A DNA stretch of 64,000 nt, taken from IMG/VR virus record IMGVR_UViG_3300035086_000100, positions 35,060-99,059 of that record. One strand, written 5' to 3'. This DNA is from a virus. Shown here one piece after another: positions 15,884-22,603 of this stretch. A program made the position numbers and the translations under genes. Below the pieces are notes generated by a model that had not been told where the DNA came from, searched no databases, and saw nothing but the letters and a program-made list of their open reading frames with translations. Position 1 is the first letter of the stretch, and each line of letters begins with the position of its first letter.

Positions 15884-16303
15884 ATGCCCAGAGCTGACCG
15901 TCCCGCCCCGCCGTACGTCCAGATCGCCGGCTACTACCGCGACGAGATCGCCAGCGGGCAGCGCCGGGCGGGCGAACGCCTTCCGTCTATCGCCGCGATA
16001 GCCGAAGGCTGGGCAGTGGCGGCGGCCACTGCGGCGAAGGCAATCGGCCTGCTCTGCGACGAGGGGCTGATCTCCACGTCGCCACAGGGAAGCTTCGTCC
16101 TGCCGCACGGCACGGAAGGCAAGATCGACGCCGCGATCACGGCGGCTGACGCGGCGCTGAGCGCTATCCGCCTCCTGGCAGACCCCCGGGAGAAAGCCGA
16201 AGCCGCCGGGCGGCTCGTGAGCGGACTGCGCGCCCGTTCAGATGAGGCCGACCGTATCCGGCATGCCGGCCGCGATGACGAGACCGGTGAAAACCCGGCC
16301 TGA
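15884..16303 (+). CDS. GntR-family regulator (139 aa)
   Basis: ATG 15884 has GGGAG 5 bases upstream. Residues ~10-75 form the winged helix: PPYVQIAGYYRDEIASGQR, then RLPSIAAIAEGWAVAAATAA and LICDEGLISTS-like sequence with the wing GSFVLP. The C-terminal ~65 residues are a helical dimerisation segment without a ligand domain, as in plasmid KorSA-type repressors. Third gene of the GntR-HD/PP2C cassette. Confidence 0.85.
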   Translation: MPRADRPAPPYVQIAGYYRDEIASGQRRAGERLPSIAAIAEGWAVAAATAAKAIGLLCDEGLISTSPQGSFVLPHGTEGKIDAAITAADAALSAIRLLADPREKAEAAGRLVSGLRARSDEADRIRHAGRDDETGENPA

Positions 16304-16404
16304 CCGCTAGGCTGCCCTTCAGAACTGAAAATGCCCCGGCTCTGCCTCTGACAACAGAGCACGGGGCGCGTCAACACCGAACCCCTGAAAGAACACGGTG
16401 CGAC

Positions 16405-16473
16405 ATGCACACGGTACATCCCGGCACTGACATTCCGCGCACCCCGCTCGCGACAAGCCGCGCCGGCCGGTGA
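16405..16473 (+). CDS. 22-codon leader ORF coupled to the replication gene
   Basis: ATG 16405 opens a 22-codon frame whose TGA overlaps the GTG of the next gene (GTGA). No good ribosome-binding site is seen. It may serve only for translational coupling. Confidence 0.3.
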   Translation: MHTVHPGTDIPRTPLATSRAGR

Positions 16474-17168
16474 TCGAGTCCTGGCTGAAAGCCATCCGCG
16501 ACCATCCTGACCGGCCGCCAGCCACAGAGCAGGTCGTGCTCGAACGCCTCGCGCTGCGGCTGGACTGGGTGACCGGCAAAGGGTTCTGCAGCGTCCAGCA
16601 GCTCATGGAGGACACCCCGGCGGGCAAGCGGACGGTACTCCGTGCCCTCGCGTGGGCGCAGTCCGAGCCCGTGGCGATCCTCGAACAGACCCGCCGCGGC
16701 GGGCGGCGGGGCGCCGGCTACACGCTGGCGTCGGAGTGGGCGCTGGCCGTGCCCGAAAGCCAAGGTGCCGCTGACGGCACCTTGAGGCTCGTTCCCAAGG
16801 TGCCAGATGAGGCACCCCAAGGTGCCAGCTCAGCACCACCATCAAGACCTGTACTACATCAAGACCTAAAAGAAGGTGATGACTCACTGGTCCCGCGACG
16901 CGCCCGACCTTCGGTCAGGCGAATTGACGCGATCAGATTCGTTCGCCTCGCTGCTGCCGAGGTTTACGGCCAGGACGAAGCCGACTACCTCACGGACAGC
17001 CAGTGCGCCGCGCTCTGGTACCACCTGATCGGCCGCAAGCGGCCGGGCAACCCGGTGAAGTACCTCAGCAAGCCGTTCCGCGACGCGCCGTACCTCGACA
17101 CCCACGTGGCCAACGCCGGCGACGAAGAAGACTGGGAGGCCGAGATGACAGGAGTGCTGGCCGCATGA
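16470..17168 (+). CDS. winged-helix replication-initiator-like protein (232 aa)
   Basis: The N-terminal ~95 residues form a winged helix (FCSVQQLMEDTPAGKRTVLR, then EQTRRGGRRGAGYTLASEW). A ~55-residue linker, rich in Pro/Gly/Ser, is encoded by the repeat cluster at 16761-16867. The C-terminal ~85 residues (RFVRLAAAEVYGQDEADYLT, GNPVKYLSKPF) form a second globular part. This layout, DNA-binding domain, repeat-encoding linker and second domain, is that of lambda-O-like initiators that bind an origin inside their own gene. The next gene also codes for a winged helix. The assignment rests on architecture, not on a firm family match. Confidence 0.6.
   Translation: MIESWLKAIRDHPDRPPATEQVVLERLALRLDWVTGKGFCSVQQLMEDTPAGKRTVLRALAWAQSEPVAILEQTRRGGRRGAGYTLASEWALAVPESQGAADGTLRLVPKVPDEAPQGASSAPPSRPVLHQDLKEGDDSLVPRRARPSVRRIDAIRFVRLAAAEVYGQDEADYLTDSQCAALWYHLIGRKRPGNPVKYLSKPFRDAPYLDTHVANAGDEEDWEAEMTGVLAA
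16761..16867. repeat. iteron-like repeat cluster (possible replication origin)
   Basis: CAAGGTGCC occurs in direct orientation at 16761-16769, 16796-16804 and 16818-16826. It occurs inverted at 16776-16784 (GGCACCTTG) and partly at 16811-16816 (GGCACC). The first and second copies form a perfect 9-bp inverted repeat with a 6-base loop. Directly after come two 11-base direct repeats CATCAAGACCT at 16840-16850 and 16857-16867, in a relatively AT-rich stretch. Confidence 0.55.
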
Positions 17169-17479
17169 CGCCCGCCCATGAAGGTCCCCGGCTTGCGCGG
17201 CTGTGCGCGGTCAGGGACAACCGCACATTGTCAACGTCCGCCAAGCTCGCCTACGCCACGCTGGCGCTTTACGAGCCCGGCGAGCATCCGAGCGTCACGG
17301 ACATTGCCGCAGCCATGAGCGTGAGCCGCACCACGGCGCTGAAGGCACTCCGCGATCTGGAGGCAGCCCGCGCCATCAGGGTGACAGGGAGGCGCAAGGG
17401 GCGCGGCAGCCGTGAGGTGAACACCTACGAGCTTCTGTCGCTCGCTCATCTGGCGTCGGCGTCAGGCGAGGATTCGTGA
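17165..17479 (+). CDS. winged-helix protein (104 aa)
   Basis: ATG 17165 lies in an ATGA overlap with the previous stop. Residues ~22-90 form a clear winged helix (LSTSAKLAYATLALYEPGE, VSRTTALKALRDLEAARAIR, basic wing TGRRKGRGSR) of the kind seen in phage and plasmid replication or MarR-like proteins. Being coupled to the initiator-like gene, it may act in replication or its control. Confidence 0.72.
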   Translation: MTPAHEGPRLARLCAVRDNRTLSTSAKLAYATLALYEPGEHPSVTDIAAAMSVSRTTALKALRDLEAARAIRVTGRRKGRGSREVNTYELLSLAHLASASGEDS

Positions 17480-17895
17480 GTCCCGCATGTCCGCTCGGCG
17501 CGTTTTATCCCGGCACCGTGCCCGCTGGGACGCTGCGGGTTACCCTTGCTCCCATGACCGCCGAGCCGCTCCCCGAACCGGATCTCGACACGCTGGCCCG
17601 CCATGTCCTGCCCGGCAAGATCGACGCCGTGGCCTACGGGCTGAGCGTCCTGCATGCCGACGTGCGGGCGATCCGGCTGACGCAGGGAGAGCACGGCCTG
17701 ATGCTCTCCGATCACGGCGAGATGCTGGCACGGCACGGCCTGCGGCTGGACTCGATCGATGCCACGCTCAGGCAGCACTCCGAGGCGCTGGGCGCGGCCG
17801 GGGAACGACTGGGAGCAATCGAGGCGAAGCTTGACGGGCACGGCGAGCTGCTGGCGGAGATCCTGCGGCGGCTCCCGGAGAAGCCTGAGGCGTGA
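17476..17895 (+). CDS. coiled-coil protein (139 aa; shorter start possible)
   Basis: GTG 17476 overlaps the previous stop (GTGA); an ATG at 17554 would give 113 residues and starts where the sequence becomes protein-like. From ~residue 50 the chain has regular heptads with repeated HGE/HGL and LDSIDATLR-type segments, ending LLAEILRRLPEKPEA. This is probably a trimeric or dimeric coiled coil. Function unknown. Confidence 0.62.
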   Translation: MSPACPLGAFYPGTVPAGTLRVTLAPMTAEPLPEPDLDTLARHVLPGKIDAVAYGLSVLHADVRAIRLTQGEHGLMLSDHGEMLARHGLRLDSIDATLRQHSEALGAAGERLGAIEAKLDGHGELLAEILRRLPEKPEA

Positions 17896-17934
17896 GGTAG
17901 AGCGCCGATGACGGTTTGATTCTGTCATTCCCTC

Positions 17935-17972
17935 AGCCCCGGTCCCCGGACGAGCCGGGAGTAGCCGGGGCT
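17935..17972 (+). terminator. hairpin terminator
   Basis: AGCCCCGG (17935-17942) pairs with CCGGGGCT (17965-17972), and an inner CCCGG/CCGGG stem lies between. It closes the gene group ending at 17895, ahead of the promoter at 17998. Confidence 0.65.
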
Positions 17973-17997
17973 GGCGCATCTCCGATGATCTCCCCTG

Positions 17998-18027
17998 TTG
18001 ACAGGTGCTAACCACCTATGCCAATAT
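17998..18027 (+). promoter_or_regulatory. promoter of the 18058-19555 operon
   Basis: TTGACA (17998-18003) and CAATAT (18022-18027) are 18 bases apart, with the start expected near 18034. The next gene begins at 18058. Confidence 0.65.
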
Positions 18028-18040
18028 GGTGGTAAGCACC
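18004..18040. promoter_or_regulatory. 13-bp inverted-repeat operator around the -10 box
   Basis: GGTGCTAACCACC (18004-18016) and GGTGGTAAGCACC (18028-18040) are inverted copies that differ only at the central base, with an 11-base gap holding the -10 box. The placement between -35, -10 and start site is that of a repressor operator. The GntR proteins at 14200 and 15884 are candidate ligands. Confidence 0.7.
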
Positions 18041-18057
18041 CAGGACAGGAGCAAGAG

Positions 18058-18360
18058 ATGCCAGCCATGTCAACACCAGTTATCGCGGCCAGCGAACTCA
18101 TCGACGAACTCGCCCGCCGCAGCTACGAGCCGCAGGAGGACGCGCCCGAGTTCATCCGCGCCGACCTGACATTCACCGTCCTGGATTCCGTGCTCGGCAC
18201 TGTCCGCGTGATCGTCGATGACGGGGTCGCGGTGATCGGTTTCGACCGGAACGGCGTCACGATGTGGTCGGCCCGCTTCGACAATGCCGCGCCGCTCGCT
18301 GCCATCGCCGGCGCGATCGACGCAGCCGAGGCCGATGCGAGAGTCGCGTTCGGTGCCTAA
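18058..18360 (+). CDS. hypothetical protein (100 aa)
   Basis: ATG 18058 is preceded by AGGAG at the right distance. The sequence alternates acidic loops with beta-like stretches (LTFTVLDSVLGTVRVIVDDG) and ends in an Ala-rich helix. No family recognised. First gene behind the operator-controlled promoter. Confidence 0.66.
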   Translation: MPAMSTPVIAASELIDELARRSYEPQEDAPEFIRADLTFTVLDSVLGTVRVIVDDGVAVIGFDRNGVTMWSARFDNAAPLAAIAGAIDAAEADARVAFGA

Positions 18361-18541
18361 CCAGCACAAGAACCCGATGCTCGCCTTCCACCCCGACGAC
18401 CCGAGCATCGGTGACTGGGCAAGGGCGGAAGCAGAACGGCGCGGAGTGGCGCTCAAGGTGGTCCTTGAGGAAGCCGTGACCGAGTACCGGGCATCACATG
18501 GCAACTCACCAGAGGGAACCCAGCAAGGAGAGCAGAAATGA
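18353..18541 (+). CDS. ribbon-helix-helix-like small protein (62 aa)
   Basis: GTG 18353 overlaps the previous gene by 8 bases. MLAFHPDDPSIGDWARAEAE and GVALKVVLEEAVTEYR have the spacing of a strand followed by two helices, as in ribbon-helix-helix DNA-binding proteins. The match is approximate. No toxin-like partner is obvious next to it. Confidence 0.55.
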   Translation: MPNQHKNPMLAFHPDDPSIGDWARAEAERRGVALKVVLEEAVTEYRASHGNSPEGTQQGEQK

Positions 18542-18957
18542 CCGAGACGACCACCCGGACCGGACGCTTCCAGATCGGCACCGTGGAAATCACCCGGACG
18601 CGGATCTACCCGCTAGACCCGTGGCTGCCGGACCACGTCAAGGAGACCGCCGCTCAGGTGGTCGTCCAGCCCGGCACCTACCCGGTCTACCGGGACGGTC
18701 TGAGTTACTACTGGCGGATGACCGGGTTCCTGAACCACCGGCACTACCGCATGGGCGACGGCATGTTCGCCATCAACGCCGCCGACGTGCCCAGCGACGA
18801 TGACGTGGTGTTCTACTCGATGCGCTACGGCCCCGACGAGTGGGCCGAACTCCTCAACGGCTACGACACCGACCCGGACCCGAGGCTCATCTTCACGCTC
18901 AACCTGGGCGAGATGTGGCCGGTTCAGGGCGGCACCGAAGGAGAGCAGGAGCGATGA
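18538..18957 (+). CDS. hypothetical protein (139 aa)
   Basis: ATGA overlap with both neighbours and GGAGAG upstream. The sequence is rich in aromatic residues (YPVYRDGLSYYWRMTGFLN, HRHYRMGDGMF), probably a small beta-sheet protein, with an acidic C-terminal third. No family recognised. Confidence 0.65.
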   Translation: MTETTTRTGRFQIGTVEITRTRIYPLDPWLPDHVKETAAQVVVQPGTYPVYRDGLSYYWRMTGFLNHRHYRMGDGMFAINAADVPSDDDVVFYSMRYGPDEWAELLNGYDTDPDPRLIFTLNLGEMWPVQGGTEGEQER

Positions 18958-19301
18958 CCGGGACGACTATTCAACTGCCGAGGCCGGCTAGCGGCGAGCA
19001 CCTGAACCGGATAGCGCGGGCGGCACCCGGCGCAAAAGACTCGGTCCTCGGCATGGCGATGGATGACGAATGGACTCCGGTCGCCGCCTACCCGGCACTG
19101 GAAGACGGCGCGGACGCGGCCGGCGCGGTCGTCTCGGTCATCCGCATGCCGGCGATGTTCTACCGGATCGCCAGCGAGGAAGCGGGCATCGACCTGACCA
19201 CCGGGACGGACATGCATGATCTCGCCCACGACATAGCCGAGGCGATCTGCGGCGGCATGCTCGGGGTGTCCGGGGATGACACAGGAGGCGAGCGGCCATG
19301 A
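18954..19301 (+). CDS. hypothetical protein (115 aa)
   Basis: ATG 18954 lies in an ATGA overlap. VLGMAMDDEWTPVAAYPALE and a C-terminal helical part (DMHDLAHDIAEAICGGML) are visible. No family recognised. Confidence 0.63.
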   Translation: MTGTTIQLPRPASGEHLNRIARAAPGAKDSVLGMAMDDEWTPVAAYPALEDGADAAGAVVSVIRMPAMFYRIASEEAGIDLTTGTDMHDLAHDIAEAICGGMLGVSGDDTGGERP

Positions 19302-19555
19302 ATGCCTACGTGGACCGGGAGAGCTACTACGACCGGGAACTTGACGAACTGCACGCCCATGAGGCTAAGGAGGCTGCGATGGCAGGCCAGCCGAACACCA
19401 ACTACGACATTGCCGCAGACGCCCTGGACGGCCGGCTTGAGTATGACGCGGCACCCTGCGAGCGGGACCGGGAAGTCGCCGAAGCTCAGGCTTACGCGAC
19501 CCTGGCCCTGTGCGACGAAGTCCGGCGGCTGGCGGACGCGCTCGCCAGTCAGTAG
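19298..19555 (+). CDS. hypothetical acidic helical protein (85 aa)
   Basis: ATGA overlap upstream. It is charged and helical (SYYDRELDELHAHEAKEAA; REVAEAQAYATLALCDEVRR). Last gene of the operon, followed by a large hairpin. No family recognised. Confidence 0.62.
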   Translation: MNAYVDRESYYDRELDELHAHEAKEAAMAGQPNTNYDIAADALDGRLEYDAAPCERDREVAEAQAYATLALCDEVRRLADALASQ

Positions 19556-19581
19556 CGGGCGAAGCTGCCTAGCACGCGAAA

Positions 19582-19650
19582 AAGCACCCCCGGCCCCTCT
19601 GCGCCGTGCCCGCTGTTACCAGGCGCGGAACGAGGGAACCGGGGGTGCTT
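19582..19650 (+). terminator. large hairpin terminator
   Basis: AAGCACCCCCGG (19582-19593) and CCGGGGGTGCTT (19639-19650) are perfect 12-bp complements enclosing a smaller GCGCC/GCGC stem. It lies 27 bases after the last gene of the operon and has an A-tract upstream, so it could work in both directions. Confidence 0.68.
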
Positions 19651-19799
19651 CCGGTAGTGGTGCGGCGGTGGCAAATCGTCGCGCCAGCCAGCGTAGCAAG
19701 ACGGCGGATGACGGGAAGGGTGATCCGGTAGCCGCCCGGGACGCGGCTGGCGGGCGGGCGGCGCTCTTGCTACCGTGACCCTGCAGCGCAGCGAGAAAA

Positions 19800-19848
19800 G
19801 GATCAGCCCGCTACCGCGAACTCCCCGATCGCGGCGGCGGGCTGATCC
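19800..19848. terminator. second large hairpin
   Basis: GGATCAGCCCGC (19800-19811) pairs perfectly with GCGGGCTGATCC (19837-19848), with an inner CCGCGA/TCGCGG stem on the same axis. It is a terminator or structural insulator ahead of the integrase. Confidence 0.6.
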
Positions 19849-20051
19849 GCTTCGCCGCCCCGGTGCAGGCCCGGAACCGGGGGATAAGGGGTTCCTGCCC
19901 CGCGGAGGGACGGCTTCCGCCCGGAGGACCGGAGCACGGGGGTGACTCCGCCTGGCCGGGCTGGATCCACTATCGCACGGCGTTGGCGGGCACGCAGCGA
20001 TTGGCGGGCGAAACGGCGTGGCTGGCGCCAGAATGTCCCGCGCTCAGGTAC

Positions 20052-20097
20052 CTGTGCAAGGGCATCTGCCGACGTATCGGCAGAGATGCCTGCACAG
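20052..20097. other. 46-bp hyphenated palindrome, putative attachment site
   Basis: CTGTGCA (20052-20058)/TGCACAG (20091-20097) and TGCCGA (20067-20072)/TCGGCA (20077-20082) share one symmetry axis between bases 20074 and 20075. The central dinucleotide is GT. It ends 13 bases before the serine integrase start. Size, imperfect symmetry and position fit the attP of large serine integrases; an operator for the integrase gene is the alternative. Confidence 0.5.
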
Positions 20098-20110
20098 ATA
20101 CGATGCCGCG

Positions 20111-21499
20111 ATGAGTGAGGCACTGAGCGCCGCCGTGTACTGCCGCATGTCACTGGCCGTCATGGGCGACACGACGAAGGTCGAGGACCAGGAGCGGATC
20201 TGCCGGGAACTGTGCGAGCGGCTTGGCTGGCGGGTGCATGACGTGTACGCCGACAACAACAAGTCGGCGTGGCAGAAGAACCGCAAGCGCCCGGCCTGGG
20301 ACCGGATGCTCGCCGACGTCGACGCGGGCCTGATCGGCGCGATCGTGGTCTACCACGGCGACCGGCTGGTGCGGCGGCCTCAGGATCTCGCCAAACTCAT
20401 CGAGCTGGCCGACAGCAAGGGCCTGCGGCTGGCCTCGCCGACCGGCACGCGCAACCTCGACAACGGCGACGACCGGTTCATCGTGTGGATCGAGGCCGCC
20501 GCGCAGGAGCGCTCCTCCTATGACACGTCGCGGCGCAAGATCACCCAGTACGAGCGGATGCGGCGTGAAGGCAAGGTGCGCCCTGGCGGCAGGGGCGGCC
20601 GGTCCTACGGCTTCCGGGGCGACAACCTGACGATGATCGAGTCGGAGGCCGCGAACCTGCGGGAGGCCGCCGCCCGGATCCTGGGCGGGGAGGGCGCCGG
20701 GGCGGTCGCCGCCGACTTCACCGCGCGGGGCATCGTGACCCAGACCGGGATCCCGTTCACCTACGCCACCTTGCCGCAGCTCCTCAAGCGCCCGCGGTAC
20801 GCGGGCCTGATGCCGGACGGGGTACAGCAGGCGGCATGGGAGCCGGTGCTGGAGCGGTCGCAGTGGGAGGCGCTGCGCGCGGTGCTCGGAAACCGGTCGG
20901 CCGGGTACGGGTACGCGGTGAACTCGCGCCGCTACCTGCTGTCCGGGATCGCCGAGTGCGGGTTCGGGGACTGCGGGGCGCCGCTGCAGATCCGGCACAC
21001 CCGGGTCCGCGGCGACGGGCCGCCGAACGTCGGCTACGCCTGCATCAGGCCGGGCTGCCGCAAGACCTACCGGTCGCGGGTGATGCTCGACGCCTACGTG
21101 AGCCAGCGGGTGGTCTCGCTGCTGAACCAGGAAGGCAACCCGGAGCCGGCGGCGCCGCGGACGCCGGGGCTGGCCGAGCGGTACGCGGCGGCGGACGCGC
21201 AGCGCCGCGAGATCGAGGAGGTTCTCGCCGACCCGTCGCGGGGGTCGGTCCCGGCGCTGCTGAAGCGGCTGGACCGGGTGAACGCGACGCTGGCGGAACT
21301 GAGGGACCTGTCGGCGGGCGACGCCCGGTCCCGGCTCAGGACCCGGTACGCGGGCCTGACCCTGGAGGAGTTCAGGGGCCTGCCGCTGGCGGTGCGCCGC
21401 TCGCTGGTGGCCGCCTACTTCCGGGTCGTCGTCCTGCCGTCGTCGAAGAAAGGGCCGGGGTTCCGCACCGAGGACGTCCGGATGATCCCGCGCGGCTGA
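20111..21499 (+). CDS. large serine recombinase (integrase)
   Basis: ATG 20111 is the start; the upstream extension is non-coding and holds the palindrome. The 462-residue protein has the resolvase domain with catalytic VYCRMS (Ser ~14), DRLVRRPQDL and the ERSSYDTSRR region. A recombinase domain follows (GRSYGFRG, LKRPRYAGL). A zinc ribbon (CGFGDCGAPL with CIRPGCRKTY) and a C-terminal coiled coil (ERYAAADAQRREIEEVLADP) complete it. This is the full architecture of phiC31-type integrases, which recombine attP and attB without host factors and need a directionality factor to excise. A candidate for that factor is the gp3-like gene at 27525. Confidence 0.93.
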   Translation: MSEALSAAVYCRMSLAVMGDTTKVEDQERICRELCERLGWRVHDVYADNNKSAWQKNRKRPAWDRMLADVDAGLIGAIVVYHGDRLVRRPQDLAKLIELADSKGLRLASPTGTRNLDNGDDRFIVWIEAAAQERSSYDTSRRKITQYERMRREGKVRPGGRGGRSYGFRGDNLTMIESEAANLREAAARILGGEGAGAVAADFTARGIVTQTGIPFTYATLPQLLKRPRYAGLMPDGVQQAAWEPVLERSQWEALRAVLGNRSAGYGYAVNSRRYLLSGIAECGFGDCGAPLQIRHTRVRGDGPPNVGYACIRPGCRKTYRSRVMLDAYVSQRVVSLLNQEGNPEPAAPRTPGLAERYAAADAQRREIEEVLADPSRGSVPALLKRLDRVNATLAELRDLSAGDARSRLRTRYAGLTLEEFRGLPLAVRRSLVAAYFRVVVLPSSKKGPGFRTEDVRMIPRG

Positions 21500-21551
21500 C
21501 CTGCCGTTTCCGGAATGGGCGGGTAATCGGTCCGGTGCTGCAAAGTAAGCC

Positions 21552-21581
21552 TTGCACATTGCGTGACGACCTGATTACATA
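21552..21581 (+). promoter_or_regulatory. possible promoter after the integrase gene
   Basis: TTGCAC (21552-21557) and TACATA (21576-21581) are 18 bases apart in a locally AT-richer stretch. The next gene starts at 21672. Confidence 0.4.
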
Positions 21582-21671
21582 TCGTGAGCTTGCCTGAAGG
21601 GCGACTCCGGACCCCGGCCGCCCTGCTTGCAAACGGCGGGCACGTGCCGACCGGGGGAGGACACGCGCAAC

Positions 21672-21956
21672 ATGGGTTACAGGCTCGAAACGGGGATGAG
21701 AACGGCGCTCGGATGGGCGTCGGCCGCATTGTGGGTTGCCGCGGCGGGGGAGACCCTGGCCGGCGTGCGGGCGAACCTGGTGATCGCGACCGGGCTGATC
21801 GCGCTCGCGGCGAGGGAAAGGCCCGGGAGGCGGCTGCAGGACACGGGGCCGACCGAGCAGGACTACCGCAAGGTCATCCGTGCCTACGATGCCGCGACCC
21901 GCCCGGATCCGTCGCGTGCGGCCGGTCCTCAGGCTCAGCTTCGTTCCGTTCGATGA
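21672..21956 (+). CDS. small membrane protein (94 aa)
   Basis: ATG 21672 has GGGGGAGGA about 11 bases upstream. Two hydrophobic stretches (ALGWASAALWVAAAGETL; LVIATGLIALAA) suggest one or two membrane helices, followed by a hydrophilic tail. Its 3' end overlaps the convergent XRE gene by 83 bases. Confidence 0.55.
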   Translation: MGYRLETGMRTALGWASAALWVAAAGETLAGVRANLVIATGLIALAARERPGRRLQDTGPTEQDYRKVIRAYDAATRPDPSRAAGPQAQLRSVR

Positions 21957-22233
21957 ACGCGATGGCCTGCGCCCCGCGTTCCGGCCCCAGCTCGTCCAGC
22001 AGGATCGCGCGGCCGGCGGGGCTCAGGCCCGCATCCCGCCTGTCGTCATCCAGGCTGATGCCGAGAACTTCCTCAAGCGCGCCGATGGAGGACTTCGGCT
22101 GAGAGCGCCCGTTCTCCCAGTCGTTCACCGTCCGCACCCCGACGCTCAGCTCGGCGGCTAGCCGCTGCTGGGTCCACCTTTTCCGCTCGCGGGCACGGCG
22201 GATTCGCTTGCCCAGCGTGGGCTCTGGTCGCAT
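21874..22233 (-). CDS. XRE-family HTH regulator
   Basis: The protein begins with a classical Cro/C1-type HTH: LGKRIRRARERKRWTQQRLA, then VRTVNDWENGRSQPKSSIGALEE. The remaining ~55 residues are acidic and helical. ATG 22233 is preferred; 22245 is also possible. It is divergent from the excisionase-like gene, so it may be the lysogeny-type repressor of the rightward region. Its tail overlaps the convergent small gene. Confidence 0.87.
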   Translation of the reverse strand: MRPEPTLGKRIRRARERKRWTQQRLAAELSVGVRTVNDWENGRSQPKSSIGALEEVLGISLDDDRRDAGLSPAGRAILLDELGPERGAQAIAFIERNEAEPEDRPHATDPGGSRHRRHG

Positions 22234-22338
22234 GCGCCTAATCATGGTGGCGCGTGTCTGGGCAGGTCAAGGCACTTGGCCGCACTTCACGGCGACATTT
22301 CCCGCTACGCGAACCTGCCGCGACCTGCCGGTTCCCGC

Positions 22339-22367
22339 TTGACTCTGTGCCCCAACATGCCTAGTCT
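22339..22367 (+). promoter_or_regulatory. promoter of the rightward early region
   Basis: TTGACT (22339-22344) and TAGTCT (22362-22367), 17 bases apart, give a start near 22374, 35 bases before the TTG at 22409. It is placed divergently from the XRE gene, as in phage early control regions. Confidence 0.65.
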
Positions 22368-22408
22368 CGCTCATGACAAGGCAGGAACCGGCAGCTACAG
22401 GAGCAGCG

Positions 22409-22603
22409 TTGGACACCTATCTGACCAGAGCGGAAGTCTGCGAGCGGCTCCAGATCTCCCGCGAGACATTCCGCAAGCTCGTCCTCAGGGGCGCCTTCCC
22501 CGTGACCCGGCTCGGTGCCTTCCCGCAAGGCCACCTCCGGGTCAGCGAGCGCGCACTGACGGACTACATGAGCGGCGGCAAGGCGCAGGTAAAGGCGTCA
22601 TGA
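22409..22603 (+). CDS. excisionase-like HTH protein, TTG start (64 aa)
   Basis: AGGAG lies 5 bases before TTG 22409. The in-frame ATG at 22373 coincides with the predicted transcription start and has no binding site, so the TTG is preferred. YLTRAEVCERLQISRETFRK is a typical HTH_17/excisionase helix-turn-helix with the wing RLGAFPQGHLRVS. It opens the rightward region and is likely an early regulator or excision factor. Confidence 0.76.
   Translation: MDTYLTRAEVCERLQISRETFRKLVLRGAFPVTRLGAFPQGHLRVSERALTDYMSGGKAQVKAS

Larger units (their letters stand above)
19556..20051. other. non-coding, hairpin-rich stretch before the integrase
   Basis: No convincing gene on either strand; frames here show no coding bias. 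It holds two large terminator-like hairpins (19582-19650, 19800-19848) and a distant inverted repeat GTAGCAAGA/TCTTGCTAC (19693-19701 and 19765-19773). It separates the small-gene operon from the serine integrase and its palindrome. Confidence 0.55.

Noticed and set aside
18353-18957. Toxin-antitoxin pair suggested by the RHH-like protein
   Set aside because: The coupled next gene is 139 residues long, aromatic and without any toxin-family motif.
20150-21559. Minus-strand frame of 469 codons across the serine integrase
   Set aside because: Arg/Pro/Gln-rich shadow of a well-supported recombinase gene.
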